A stretch of DNA of 45,032 nt from Gyrodactylus bullatarudis (lineage: Eukaryota > Platyhelminthes > Monogenea > Gyrodactylidea > Gyrodactylidae). The notes under the pieces are model-generated. The model had not been told where the DNA came from and did no database searches. It was given only the letters and a program-made list of their open reading frames with translations. The stretch lies in NCBI GenBank assembly GCA_012064415.1, contig SSNU01000024.1, positions 399,995-445,026 on the forward strand, written 5' to 3'. A program made the translations under genes and the position numbers. Positions 42,601 through 44,766 of the stretch are shown one piece after another (the stretch's first letter is position 1; every line of letters starts with the position of its first letter).

Positions 42601-44766
42601 AATTGAGGCGCACAGTTTTGAAAAAAATTTTTTTTTAAATCAAGTTATCTCAACTTACTTTGAACATCCATCTGAAGAACCTCTAAAATTTGAAATGAAT
42701 AATTTAATCATGGATATTCTTCACATGATAATAATTAGGACTTAAAAGATATGTTCTAATAAATGGATTCTTTAGCCCTAAAGAAAAATGAAAATATGCA
42801 TTTTTGGTTTTTGTGATGGCATATTTTAAGTATTTATGAAATTTTAGTAATAATTTCTTTACTTAAAAGTTGTACTTAACTTTTTACACAATTTACTTCT
42901 CAGCTGCAGATCTTTTCCATCGAAAAATTCATCAAGAAACTCTTTTTCTTATATCTTGAACTTTCCAAAAATAAGGATTCACCATATTTCTTGGATTTGA
43001 AAAAAGCCCATTGATATTTCGTACTTGAATCTGATTGATTAAAAAGGAATAAGAATATAAATTTCTCTATTTGTAACAAGCGATTTTTGATGAATCATGA
43101 TTGAATAAGAACAAGACATATTTTAAGCGTTAATGATTAGAAATAGGATCTAATATGAATTTAAAACTTTGAACCTTAGTGTCCTATTTTAGAGCTTTAA
43201 AGGGTTTAAACCCTGTAGATTCGCTAATTAAAATATAACTTTCATGACATCTGGAGGCTCTAATAATAATTCAGAAAATGGCTTACGCGAAGCATCTTTT
43301 GAAAAATAAGAAAAATTAAACAGTCTTGAATTATAAAACTCACATACAACACCTATTTAAAGAGTATAAATGTAAATTTATCCATGGCTAGAAGCTTTGA
43401 TCAAGTCAACTGTTTCATAAATCAAATCTACTTACCCAGGACATCTGTATTATAGAGAGAAGTTTTGTTTAAAAAACATATTTTTAAAAAATTGCCAGCC
43501 CACTTGAAAAACACCACCCTGGAAAAATTAAATCTTAGAGACTTATCAATTATTATTATTCCTATTTTTTGATTTGTGTATTATTATTTTCGATCAAATA
43601 TGTTAAATTTGTGACTCGCTCATGTTCACTTTAATAATTGAATAGCTTGTTAGTATAGAGCCTTCCTCAGTATTTTTTTTCTCATCTCACTCATAATGCC
43701 TTTAAAATGATTCATTTATCAATGTATGCAATTGATATCGCTTACCTGGTGATTTCTTGTCTATAATAAAAATGAGATGTTTTTTTTAATTGATTATAAT
43801 TAAAAATTATTTTTAGATATTTCGGAGTATGAAGTTTAATTCAATATATAATCGTAATGGATCTCTTACAAAATATTTCTGTAAATGAATCGAATATATT
43901 AGATATAAAAATATCCGAAGCTTACATCATGACATTTTTCCTATAAATCAAAAAATGAATAAATGGATGCAAAGTATCTCATTTGGCTAGACTTACATCC
44001 AGGGCTCATTTCTGAAATTAAATTATATATGGATTAGTATATCCAAAAGGTGCGATTTTATAAAAGTCACTTACCGACTAAGAAATAAAAGTTAACATTC
44101 AGAGTTATTACAAGAACATCGTGGTGATTAGAAAGCGTAAAAAAGCAAATAAAACCTGCCTTACTTCTTATTGCTGCACAAAAAGGGTTTTAGTAAGAAA
44201 TAAGCTAATTTATTAAGAATTGCACAAATTTTCAGGAATATATTAAGTCTTACCCAAAGATCCTAAATATACATGAGTTGATTAATGGAATTATATATAC
44301 GCGTAAATACATGTGAATAAATGATATTTAACAGGGCAATAATAACATTGTATGCAAGAATATCTCACATGTTCAAGCTTTAGAAGTTATTCAATTAGAG
44401 AATAGTTCAGAGAATTTGAGGATTTTCGAAATTTCGAAAATAACTTACAATTCCTCTCTTTACAGCAATAAGATATTAGGCATGATTTGAATTCGAAAAG
44501 ATATCTATCTAAAGATTAGTTATTTCACTTACAAGTCTTGACTGTGGTATTAAATTAAAACAAAGAATTTTGAGAACGAACTTTTGACGACTGTTTATGT
44601 TATGATTAAACAACATTTTGGATAAAGATTACTGTGTAAGAACGCTAACATTTTGTAAGAAAATAGGATATTTTTCTCTTACTATGAATTTTTGAAAACA
44701 TTCTTATGATGTAAATGTTCAATAATGAAACAAAAATGGAGATATTGAAAAATACATACTCTACTT
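3155..44766 (-). CDS. Giant micro-exon gene, about 240 candidate exons, Cys-rich modular protein of unknown function (partial at both ends)
   Basis: On the minus strand, short units recur every 50-400 nt: pyrimidine-rich tract, AG, 3-27 nt, then GTAAG or GTGAG (less often GTATGT, GTTAGT, GTAATT or GCAAGT). Almost every unit is a multiple of 3 in length. Read with one base completing the previous codon and two bases starting the next (phase 2), the units contain no stop, although many contain stops in another phase, for example CTGTGATAA and TTGTAATAA. Junction codons are also open: units ending in TA are followed by C or T. The conceptual protein has three homologous Cys-rich modules, a Gly-Met repeat, hydrophilic linkers and an acidic/Lys-rich tail. 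No start codon, signal peptide or terminal stop is visible, so the gene should extend past both ends. The architecture resembles schistosome micro-exon genes (established), but I know no gene of this exon number. Individual exon borders are predictions; the overall gene is well supported by repeat homology. Confidence 0.87.
6743..8633 (-). CDS. Tail part A: small Cys cluster and following segment (21 micro-exons)
   Basis: Exons: 8607-8633 (27 nt; 30 nt if the other AG of a CAGCAG acceptor is used); 8551-8565 AACTGAGATAAACAG; 8496-8510 CTACGGTGATGGAGA; 8389-8397 TTTAAATAT; 8208-8219 GCCACCGGCTGC (donor GTACGT, uncertain); 8158-8163 ATGCGG; 8064-8069 TTGCAA; 7980-7985 CTGCTT; 7905-7916 ATCCCAAGAAAA (donor GTACGA); 7620-7631 CTTCCGTAACAA; 7521-7532 ACCTCTGAATGG; 7429-7434 TTGTGG; 7351-7356 ATGCAG; 7300-7305 ATGCCA; 7178-7192 TGTTAATGTTATTAC; 7108-7122 GGAAAGACGAGATTT; 7055-7066 TGGAGATCATGG; 6999-7013 AGAATCTATTCATAC; 6908-6922 GAGACAAGTCAATTT; 6814-6822 CTATGACAG; 6743-6754 CAATGTACCTCA. 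The reading is SYGDGDL, then CGCNCLSQENF, then NGCGCRCH, so Cys reappears here in six 6-nt exons, one Cys per exon. Confidence 0.74.
8990..9122. repeat. Inverted repeat with arms of about 28 bp inside the left arm
   Basis: The sequence around TTCTGAACACACAGG...TTTAAA at 8990-9018 recurs as its reverse complement at 9094-9122, separated by about 75 bp. The right arm of the parent element lacks this piece. Confidence 0.65.
9123..9991. other. Non-coding part of the Tc1-containing element
   Basis: AT-rich sequence between the left inverted repeat and the transposase stop codon. The 9121-9190 stretch matches the inner right arm (about 11400-11460) in inverted orientation. Nothing else recognised. 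Confidence 0.4.
9992..11081 (-). CDS. Tc1-like transposase with two inferred ultra-short introns
   Basis: The first exon, to about 10755, holds the paired helix-turn-helix DNA-binding region (PWLTVTQHENIKQLHDRG, then RSVRTIQNVLRG). The reading stops, but removing 29 nt (GTAAGA...TTTTCAG, about 10727-10755) continues in frame as FYDNVRKIGFHLVNGLV. The catalytic domain follows: W-x-RIIFADEVTF, then MDNASPQ. A second removal of 26 nt (GTAATT...TTTTAG, about 10265-10290) leads in frame to TVRFFRNNRLTTLQGYPANS and then PDLNPIEN. D, D and E are present with 35 residues between the second D and the E. It ends LDAKGQHTKY at a stop at 9992-9994. The usual His of DNAxxH is Gln. With both introns removed I see no disabling lesion, so it may be intact. 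Confidence 0.78.
11821..14632 (-). CDS. Hydrophilic Ser/Thr/Asn/Lys block after module 3 (28 micro-exons)
   Basis: Exons: 14615-14632 GGACAGTGGAATGCAAGG; 14487-14495 TCTCAATAT; 14400-14411 CGAAAATAGAGA; 14322-14333 CTATACTAACGA; 14206-14214 CCATGGTCG; 14050-14067 CAAGCATAACTTCAAAAA; 13722-13736 AATAGAAAACAAAAA; 13608-13619 TACATTTAAATC; 13549-13560 ACACAAGAAACA; 13436-13450 TAGTTCACATGTTGA; 13381-13398 GATAAATGAAACTGTTAC; 13328-13339 ATCATCGAAAAT; 13236-13244 AATTCAACC; 13149-13160 AGGTTCAAATGG; 13057-13062 CCATGG; 12993-13004 TGTCCCACCTCA; 12903-12911 AAATGTAAT; 12796-12816 (21 nt); 12721-12735 GACCTCTCAGAAATA; 12635-12640 CTCTAG; 12549-12557 TGAAAACAG; 12452-12463 ACCACCTACAAT; 12378-12392 GTATGATCTACTCAC; 12290-12293 ACAG; 12202-12207 AATGGC; 12116-12123 ATGTTAGA; 11992-12000 GGGTAACAC; 11821-11835 TTACAATAGCACCAA. 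Two exons (13328, 12549) use a GCAAGT donor, i.e. GC-AG introns. The third 12-15-4-6-8 cassette lies at 12463-12116. No Cys is encoded. Confidence 0.72.
12116..12463 (-). repeat. 12-15-4-6-8 nt exon cassette, copy 3
   Basis: Exons 12452-12463 (12), 12378-12392 (15), 12290-12293 (4), 12202-12207 (6) and 12116-12123 (8). The reading is PPTMYDLLTQNGMLE, matching copies 1 and 2 at the D-x-L-x-[DEQ]-[NH]-x-[IM]-x-[DE] core. Confidence 0.7.
14798..16973 (-). CDS. Module 3, C-terminal part (about 13 micro-exons, partly diverged)
   Basis: Exons: 16965-16973 ACTCGAACT; 16844-16852 AGTCCTTAG; 16641-16652 AAGAGACTATGC; 16541-16549 GAGAAATAT; 16437-16442 AAATAG (weak); 16318-16329 GCTGTCTAGTCA; 16134-16142 ATCACATGA (donor GTATGT); 16023-16031 AAGTTTCAT; 15893-15898 ATGCAT; 15758-15772 AGCTCGAAATGATAA (donor GTAATC); 15486-15494 CTGTAAAAG; 14930-14935 ATGCCG; 14798-14812 ATACAATCCAAACAG (donor GTTTGA). 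The reading is LELVLRRDY, then SHESFICIARNDNCKRC, then RYNPN. It is the most diverged of the three module ends: several partner exons are merged or missing and donors are weaker. A palindromic insertion occupies the intron between 15486 and 14930. Confidence 0.66.
15144..15319. mobile_element. Near-perfect palindrome, hairpin MITE candidate
   Basis: Arms of about 82 bp (15144-15225 and 15238-15319, start GATGTTATTGGTTGAAAT) are almost exact reverse complements around a 12-bp centre. No clear target duplication. It lies in the intron between micro-exons 15486 and 14930. Confidence 0.75.
17021..18231 (-). CDS. Module 3, Cys core (13 micro-exons)
   Basis: Exons: 18223-18231 TTGCAATGG; 18131-18139 ATGCTGTTT; 18047-18055 ATGTGTAAG; 17801-17833 (33 nt, weak donor GTGATT, doubtful); 17684-17707 (24 nt); 17601-17609 CTGTTGTCA; 17537-17557 (21 nt); 17479-17496 AAACTCTCCTCATAACGC; 17362-17370 TTGTAATAA; 17252-17260 CTGTGATAA; 17168-17176 TAATTCTGG; 17072-17080 ATGCTGCTT (donor GTATGT); 17021-17026 TAAAAA. 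The reading is CNGCCLCV, then QCSNCCHYACNMKK, then ACNNCDNNSGCCFKKL. The last exon TAAAAA is identical to its module 1 partner at 41464-41469. The loop between the second and third Cys clusters is longer than in modules 1 and 2 and gains one extra Cys. Confidence 0.8.
18276..19513 (-). CDS. Module 3, first third (15 micro-exons, including 10-, 20- and 3-nt exons)
   Basis: Exons: 19504-19513 TTATGGTAGC (10 nt); 19408-19427 (20 nt); 19357-19368 CGTCATTGATAA; 19308-19316 TCGTACTCT (donor GTTAGT); 19203-19211 AGAATCTCT; 19143-19151 CTTAAAATG; 19083-19091 GTTGTGCGA; 18995-19003 AAATAAATA; 18890-18892 CAA; 18814-18828 CAAGCTTGATGAAAT (donor GTGAAT); 18727-18741 GACGAATAAAATGGA; 18647-18655 ATATTTTAT; 18537-18551 GCTGAGTGTTCATCA; 18443-18451 GCATTATAA; 18276-18296 (21 nt). 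The 10- and 20-nt exons together keep the frame. The reading is SYGSGSFQNTYVID, then LESLLKWLCENKYNKLDEM, then VHQHYNFKDSSLS. Exon 19143 ends in TG and 18995 ends in TA; the next exon starts with G or C, so no stop forms. Confidence 0.78.
18890..18892 (-). CDS. 3-nt micro-exon CAA (module 3)
   Basis: TTTTCTAG is followed by CAA and then GTAAGTCAC. The preceding exon ends in TA, so the C of CAA completes TAC (Tyr). It lies between a 9-nt and a 15-nt exon, as TCG does in module 1. Confidence 0.63.
19554..21184 (-). CDS. Gly-Met-Gln repeat block between modules 2 and 3 (about 10 micro-exons)
   Basis: Exons: 21167-21184 ATCAACAACTTACACAAC; 21032-21043 AATTATGCACGG; 20867-20884 (broken donor, see separate entry); 20693-20710 ACATGGCGGCATGCAAGG (donor GTATTT); 20590-20607 ACATGGAGGTATGCATGG; 20350-20367 TAATGGTGGTATGCAAGG; 20218-20235 AACCAGGACTATCACCAC; 20128-20139 CACCATTTACGA (donor GTATGT); 19889-19906 AAATGGTAGAATTCAAGG; 19554-19565 TCATCAAACAAG. 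A possible 3-nt exon GGT lies at 20790-20792. The 18-nt exons encode H/N-G-G-M-Q/H-G hexapeptides and are clearly repeated copies; 14615-14632 and 25180-25194 carry related sequence. The block reads as a low-complexity spacer. Confidence 0.77.
20867..20884 (-). pseudogene. Dead copy of the 18-nt Gly-Met micro-exon
   Basis: The minus-strand unit AAATGGCGGCATGCAAGG keeps a TATCTAG acceptor and differs by one base from the exon at 20693-20710. It is followed by AATAAG where GTAAG would be expected, so the donor GT is lost and the unit is probably skipped. Confidence 0.6.
21340..21948. mobile_element. Merlin-like MITE, 609 bp
   Basis: Inverted repeats of about 190 bp (21340-21525 and 21757-21948) share AAGTTGACCGGAC near the ends. 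They are flanked by ACAATTTTT (21331-21339) and ACGATTTTT (21949-21957), a 9-bp duplication with one mismatch. The ends contain GTGCGTGGGTATAT, also present near the Merlin ends (about 792-805). No transposase. It lies in the intron between 22305 and 21184. Confidence 0.7.
22305..23919 (-). CDS. Module 2, KL.IVL helix and C-terminal CIC...NC.C segment (17 micro-exons)
   Basis: Exons: 23914-23919 TACAAA; 23857-23865 ATTGTCTAT; 23770-23778 AGTTTTAAG; 23351-23362 ACAAGAAGATAT; 23260-23268 TCACGAAAA; 23169-23180 GTTATTAGAGAA; 23054-23065 TCTATATGATGA; 22979-22993 AAAATATGTTTCCGT; 22889-22897 GTTTCACAA; 22816-22824 TAAATTCAT; 22763-22771 ATCATTCTT; 22684-22689 GTGTAT; 22598-22606 ATGTTCTAA; 22516-22524 CAAAATGAA; 22440-22445 CTGCCA; 22386-22391 CTGCAG (donor GTTAGT); 22305-22319 CTTCGATCCAAATGG (donor GTATGT). 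The reading is KLSIVLRQEDIHEKLLENLY, then HNKFISFLCICSNKMNCHC, then SFDPNG. This is the cleanest uninterrupted run of the gene; donors and acceptors are nearly all canonical. Confidence 0.84.
23961..25126 (-). CDS. Module 2, Cys core (11 micro-exons)
   Basis: Exons: 25118-25126 ATGCCAAGG; 25048-25056 TTGCTGCAT; 24955-24963 TTGTCTTAG; 24795-24818 (24 nt); 24674-24682 CTGTTGCCA; 24518-24529 TGGACAATTTAG; 24435-24440 AGAAGG; 24323-24331 ATGTCTCTC (donor GTATGT); 24164-24172 CTGTGATAG; 24057-24065 TCAATCAGC (donor GTAGGT); 23961-23969 ATGTTGCTA. The reading is CQGCCICLRDVETQCESCCH, then GCLSCDSQSACCYTKL across the border into the next block. The last exon, ATGTTGCTA, is identical to its module 1 partner at 41514-41522. 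Acceptors are short pyrimidine tracts ending in TTTAG, TTCAG or TCAAG. Confidence 0.82.
25180..26406 (-). CDS. Module 2, first third (12 micro-exons)
   Basis: Exons: 26398-26406 AGAAAAATT; 26335-26343 AGGCTCAAT; 26248-26256 CCTGCAAAT; 26140-26148 ATTATTCGA; 26037-26045 AGTTAAGGA; 25944-25958 CTCGGATAATATAGA; 25750-25764 GAAGGGATATATGAT; 25659-25667 AGACTTTAT; 25569-25583 GAATGATGTAACTGA; 25501-25509 ACATTACAA; 25413-25421 TCAATATAA; 25180-25194 TGGCGGTATTCATAG. The reading is LGSILQILFEVKD, then VTEHYNQYNGGIHR. It parallels module 1 and module 3 closely but lacks the 3-nt exon those two share. The 20-nt exon that should start it, at 26556-26575, has lost its acceptor and is listed separately. 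Confidence 0.78.
26556..26575 (-). pseudogene. Dead copy of the 20-nt module-start exon (module 2)
   Basis: The minus-strand sequence reads T-M-F-Q-N-T, like S-F-Q-N-T in module 3 exon 19408-19427, and keeps a GTAAG donor. The two bases where AG should stand are TC. Modules 1 and 3 keep intact acceptors at the same point. Confidence 0.55.
26861..27097 (+). CDS. Small plus-strand ORF, 78 codons, weakly PC4-like
   Basis: It starts MQTADQQESY and continues LGRYIIISFFNGKEQRVSI, with a C-terminal half rich in Ser, Glu and Lys; AATAAA follows the stop within 10 nt. The order R-Y-[IV]-x-[IV]-x-x-F-N-G-K ... P ... L-x-x-[IE] resembles the PC4/p15 single-stranded-DNA-binding fold, but similarity is weak and judged by eye. 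It is the only compact plus-strand reading here not explained by a shadow frame. It could be a retrocopied fragment or an exon of a nested gene; chance is possible. Confidence 0.3.
   Translation: MQTADQQESYVPILKQDLGRYIIISFFNGKEQRVSIQKGRSMQPSEETLDFSSSKEVSQIKIVSPKLEEIESDIYGLL
27345..27400 (+). ncRNA. Hammerhead-ribozyme-like motif from a Penelope-type element
   Basis: GGTCTGAAGAGAACCGACGAAA matches the CUGANGA...GAAA core and is followed by a self-complementary AATAAAGCTTTATT. A close relative lies on the minus strand at 29595-29650. Stem II is reduced to about one pair, so activity is doubtful. Confidence 0.4.
27560..28010 (-). pseudogene. Possible hAT/BED-zinc-finger transposase relic
   Basis: One minus-strand frame reads KYKIRYPDEFVTIEGTFRCK and then ICVNCD; a nearby frame reads SKHQRTENSKLPQAKLNILD. 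A BED-type finger before many hAT transposases has the shape C-x2-C ... H-x4-H, and the T/S-KH-containing piece fits its second half. There are several frameshifts and stops. Assigned by eye with low confidence. Confidence 0.3.
28184..38332 (-). CDS. Linker 1: charged, Cys-free segment between modules 1 and 2 (about 28 micro-exons)
   Basis: Exons: 38312-38332 (21 nt); 37753-37761 ATTTGAATT; 37625-37630 CTCTAT; 37536-37553 AATATCTCATCTCAAGGA; 37445-37456 TACATTAACCAA; 37047-37061 GCAAGATATACTGGT; 36953-36956 TGAT; 36873-36878 AATCAT; 36704-36711 ATATTTGA; 36616-36621 TATGAA; 36563-36574 TACAAATGGCAG; 36301-36306 TGTTGA (weak); 36008-36019 AACTATAACCAA; 35834-35848 ATATGATCGCTTGCA; 35776-35779 AGAA; 35420-35425 CATCGT; 35362-35369 ATGATGGA; 35261-35269 TTATCATAA; 35162-35170 AAGAGATAG; 32951-32959 CGACAGCCA; 32290-32301 AGATTTATTTAG; 31597-31608 GAACAGTGAAGT; 31484-31495 TGTTTCTGAGGA; 31319-31327 GGTTATAAC; 31224-31238 CAGAAGGAGGAGAAA; 28663-28671 ATCTAATAG; 28394-28411 AGCCCTACATATACCTAT (weak); 28184-28198 GAAAGGAAATTATAA (donor GTAGGG). 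The reading starts FDEEEP, contains two copies of a 12-15-4-6-8-nt cassette, and ends in a basic RRRRK stretch. The introns hold the Penelope, MULE and TIR elements. Confidence 0.68.
28672..29500. other. AT-rich intron sequence with a diverged repeat
   Basis: About 29270-29440 resembles 8900-9060 of the Tc1-containing element (shared AACACCAA.AACTCTTCAATAA and GAGGAATTTCTCC-type stretches), so it is probably an old fragment of the same family. The rest shows nothing recognisable. Confidence 0.4.
29541..30050 (-). mobile_element. Penelope-related fragment nested in the left TIR of the MULE
   Basis: It interrupts a TIR that is continuous at the right end, and is bordered by AATTTTTTT-like runs on both sides. 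It is clearly richer in G+C than its surroundings. On the minus strand, 30037-29771 reads RKRNASTSPQQPKARRKR, ending TQQIHKFFTANKQ. A hammerhead-like motif (CTGAAGAGGGCCGACGAAA) follows at 29595-29650. The basic tail resembles that of the Penelope-like element at 33.26 kb, so this is probably a 3' end of a relative. The overlapping second frame (29940-29707) is a shadow. Confidence 0.5.
30258..30611 (+). pseudogene. MULE transposase C-terminal fragment
   Basis: The clean frame 30435-30611 reads HEYLSKIDAKFWVECYFP, then RFGNLMTNIAESSKSSLMEL, then RQKYP. The RxGxxTSNxAESxNSxL motif is typical of MULE transposases. Upstream, SRDEQDLAFIKAF in another frame belongs to the same domain, so at least one frameshift is present and the catalytic part is missing. 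Confidence 0.68.
31724..32230. mobile_element. Unclassified non-autonomous element with GAGCAYCAAA ends
   Basis: GAGCACCAAA at 31724 is matched by the complement of GAGCATCAAA at 32230. Both ends carry repeated GCTACTTTT motifs in opposite orientation, especially 32125-32220. No clear target duplication and no coding capacity. A hAT-like or similar cut-and-paste element is possible. The small plus-strand ORF 31819-32022 has no recognisable content. Confidence 0.45.
33066..33115 (-). ncRNA. Hammerhead-like motif at the 3' end of the Penelope-like element
   Basis: GAGTCTGATGAGATCCGGTGAAA on the minus strand carries the conserved CTGATGA and GAAA boxes. GGTG upstream can pair with CACT downstream as stem I, and ATAAGCTTTAT can fold as stem III. 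Stem II is short. Such ribozymes are known in Penelope-like elements. Confidence 0.45.
33258..33684 (-). pseudogene. Basic C-terminal extension of the Penelope-like element with a PIP-like end
   Basis: Downstream of the endonuclease one frame reads ELATQLGFTGKKRFTNKKKL, then, after a stop, KKGRKRKSLSGQPTMDRYV and a terminal RRKQ. QPTMDRYV fits Q-x-x-[ILM]-x-x-[FY]-[FYV], the PCNA-interacting (PIP) pattern. The nested fragment at 29.8 kb ends similarly with TQQIHKFF. Confidence 0.45.
33685..35125 (-). pseudogene. Penelope reverse transcriptase plus GIY-YIG endonuclease, broken
   Basis: Order on the minus strand: RT motifs 1-2 (RLYLLLKVHKD), RT3 (MVSFDVSSLFTNVPLGEAVK), RT4 (FFFKQINGVAMGSPI), a TGA at 34604-34606 where Ser is usual, then RT5 (LYARYLDDTFLVLD) and RT6 (NIEFTKEDEKN, LNFLDVLVTK). 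A frameshift near 34330 leads to the thumb region (FSPACQKKSLVRNEF), another near 34110 to the connector. Then comes the endonuclease: GVIYFFKCKCGSAYVGQT and VKARIKEHLR, the GIY-YIG signature of Penelope-like elements. An in-frame stop also lies near 34945. The N terminus is missing and the copy cannot make an intact protein. Confidence 0.85.
35362..36019 (-). repeat. 12-15-4-6-8 nt exon cassette, copy 2
   Basis: Exons 36008-36019 (12), 35834-35848 (15), 35776-35779 (4), 35420-35425 (6) and 35362-35369 (8). The reading is TITKYDRLQEHRMMD. The 12-nt exons of copies 1 and 2 share the ending TA.CCAA. Confidence 0.72.
36704..37456 (-). repeat. 12-15-4-6-8 nt exon cassette, copy 1
   Basis: Exons 37445-37456 (12), 37047-37061 (15), 36953-36956 (4), 36873-36878 (6) and 36704-36711 (8). 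The 4-nt exon moves the phase from 2 to 0 and the 8-nt exon moves it back. The reading is TLTKQDILVDNHIFD. Copies 2 and 3 (36019-35362, 12463-12116) have identical exon lengths. Confidence 0.72.
37762..38311. other. Intron sequence without recognised feature
   Basis: About 550 nt between micro-exons 38312 and 37753. Donor-like CTTAC/CTCAC complements are present, but no unit satisfies acceptor, length and frame together. The same holds for 38333-38836. Confidence 0.4.
38837..39685 (-). CDS. Module 1, C-terminal CIC...NC.C segment (11 micro-exons)
   Basis: Exons: 39680-39685 AACAAA; 39588-39602 AACTCCAGTTTCTAC (donor GTAGGT); 39480-39488 ATTACACAA; 39392-39400 TGAATTTAT; 39339-39347 ATTACTGTT; 39247-39252 ATGCAT; 39173-39181 ATGTGATGA; 39083-39091 CGAGAAAAA (donor GTACGT); 38988-38993 TTGCAA; 38934-38939 CTGCAA; 38837-38851 AGCCAATTCTTATGC. 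The reading is HNEFILLCICDDEKNCNC, against HNKFISFLCICSNKMNCHC in module 2. Ten consecutive exons have exactly the same lengths (15-9-9-9-6-9-9-6-6-15) as module 2 exons 22993-22305. A LINE relic lies in the intron separating this part from the Cys core. Confidence 0.82.
39800..40800 (-). pseudogene. LINE (non-LTR) reverse-transcriptase relic
   Basis: The minus-strand readings give IINPNQHCFCKGKSCKTNLY (family: QHGFRKGxSCxTNL), then KVVVVYIDLEAFDKVSPTIL, then LLNYLENYLINRNQFVECNG, then IINLGVRQGSRVGPLLFNIV, then YAYDFKIVFDF in place of YADD. This is the RT core of a LINE of the jockey/CR1/RTE group. There are stops (for example near 40150), and the catalytic YADD is altered. The reading 40808-40572 may be upstream sequence of the same element but is not recognisable. 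It occupies the intron between micro-exons 40873 and 39680. Confidence 0.75.
40873..43444 (-). CDS. Module 1, Cys core (18 micro-exons)
   Basis: Exons: 43436-43444 ATGTCCTGG; 43344-43352 GTGTTGTAT; 43287-43295 ATGCTTCGC; 42897-42911 ATCTGCAGCTGAGAA (less certain, donor GTAAAT, no match in module 2); 42659-42682 (24 nt); 42576-42584 TTGCTGCCA; 42434-42451 AAGTGATGGAGTAATGAG; 42172-42177 TAAAGC; 41831-41839 ATGTGCCTC; 41734-41742 TTGTGACAT; 41601-41609 TGGAACGGC; 41514-41522 ATGTTGCTA; 41464-41469 TAAAAA; 41407-41415 ATTGCTGCT; 41315-41323 GGTTTTGAA; 41062-41073 GCAGGATCACAT; 40975-40983 CAACCGTAA; 40873-40884 AATAATTAGACA. The reading gives CPGCCICFA, then DGCSNCCQSDG, then ACASCDIGTACCYKKLLVL. 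Most Cys codons lie in 9-nt exons carrying one or two TGT/TGC triplets. The exons match module 2 exons one for one except for the 15-nt exon and one length difference (18 versus 12 nt). Confidence 0.8.
41840..42171. other. Intron without recognised feature
   Basis: About 330 nt between micro-exons 42172 and 41831. One unit at 42068-42073 (CTTAAA, donor GTTAGT) fits the frame, but module 2 has no counterpart, so I did not accept it. Confidence 0.35.
43504..44766 (-). CDS. Module 1, first third: helical-looking segment before the Cys core (14 micro-exons)
   Basis: Exons (minus-strand sequence): 44760-44766 AAGTAGA; 44683-44702 (20 nt); 44533-44541 TCAAGACTT; 44449-44457 AGAGGAATT; 44369-44377 CTTGAACAT; 44254-44262 GATCTTTGG; 44165-44173 CAATAAGAA; 44075-44077 TCG; 43997-44011 AAATGAGCCCTGGAT; 43926-43940 GAAAAATGTCATGAT; 43870-43878 AAATATTTT; 43746-43760 ACAAGAAATCACCAG; 43691-43699 GCATTATGA; 43504-43518 GGTGGTGTTTTTCAA (donor GTGGGC). 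The 7- and 20-nt exons together restore the frame. The reading includes LEEFLNMIFGNKN and ends in ITRHYEVVFFK, just before the first Cys cluster. The same order recurs in module 2 (LGSILQILFEVKD ... VTEHYNQYNGGIHR) and module 3 (LESLLKWLCENKY ... VHQHYNFKDSSLS). The 43504 exon has a weak donor; I accept it because modules 2 and 3 have a 15- or 21-nt exon at the same place. Confidence 0.75.
44075..44077 (-). CDS. 3-nt micro-exon TCG (module 1)
   Basis: A strong acceptor (TTTATTTCTTAG) is followed by TCG and then GTAAGTGAC. It lies between the 9-nt exon 44165 and the 15-nt exon 43997. Module 3 has a 3-nt exon in the same place (18890-18892), which argues against chance. Confidence 0.65.
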
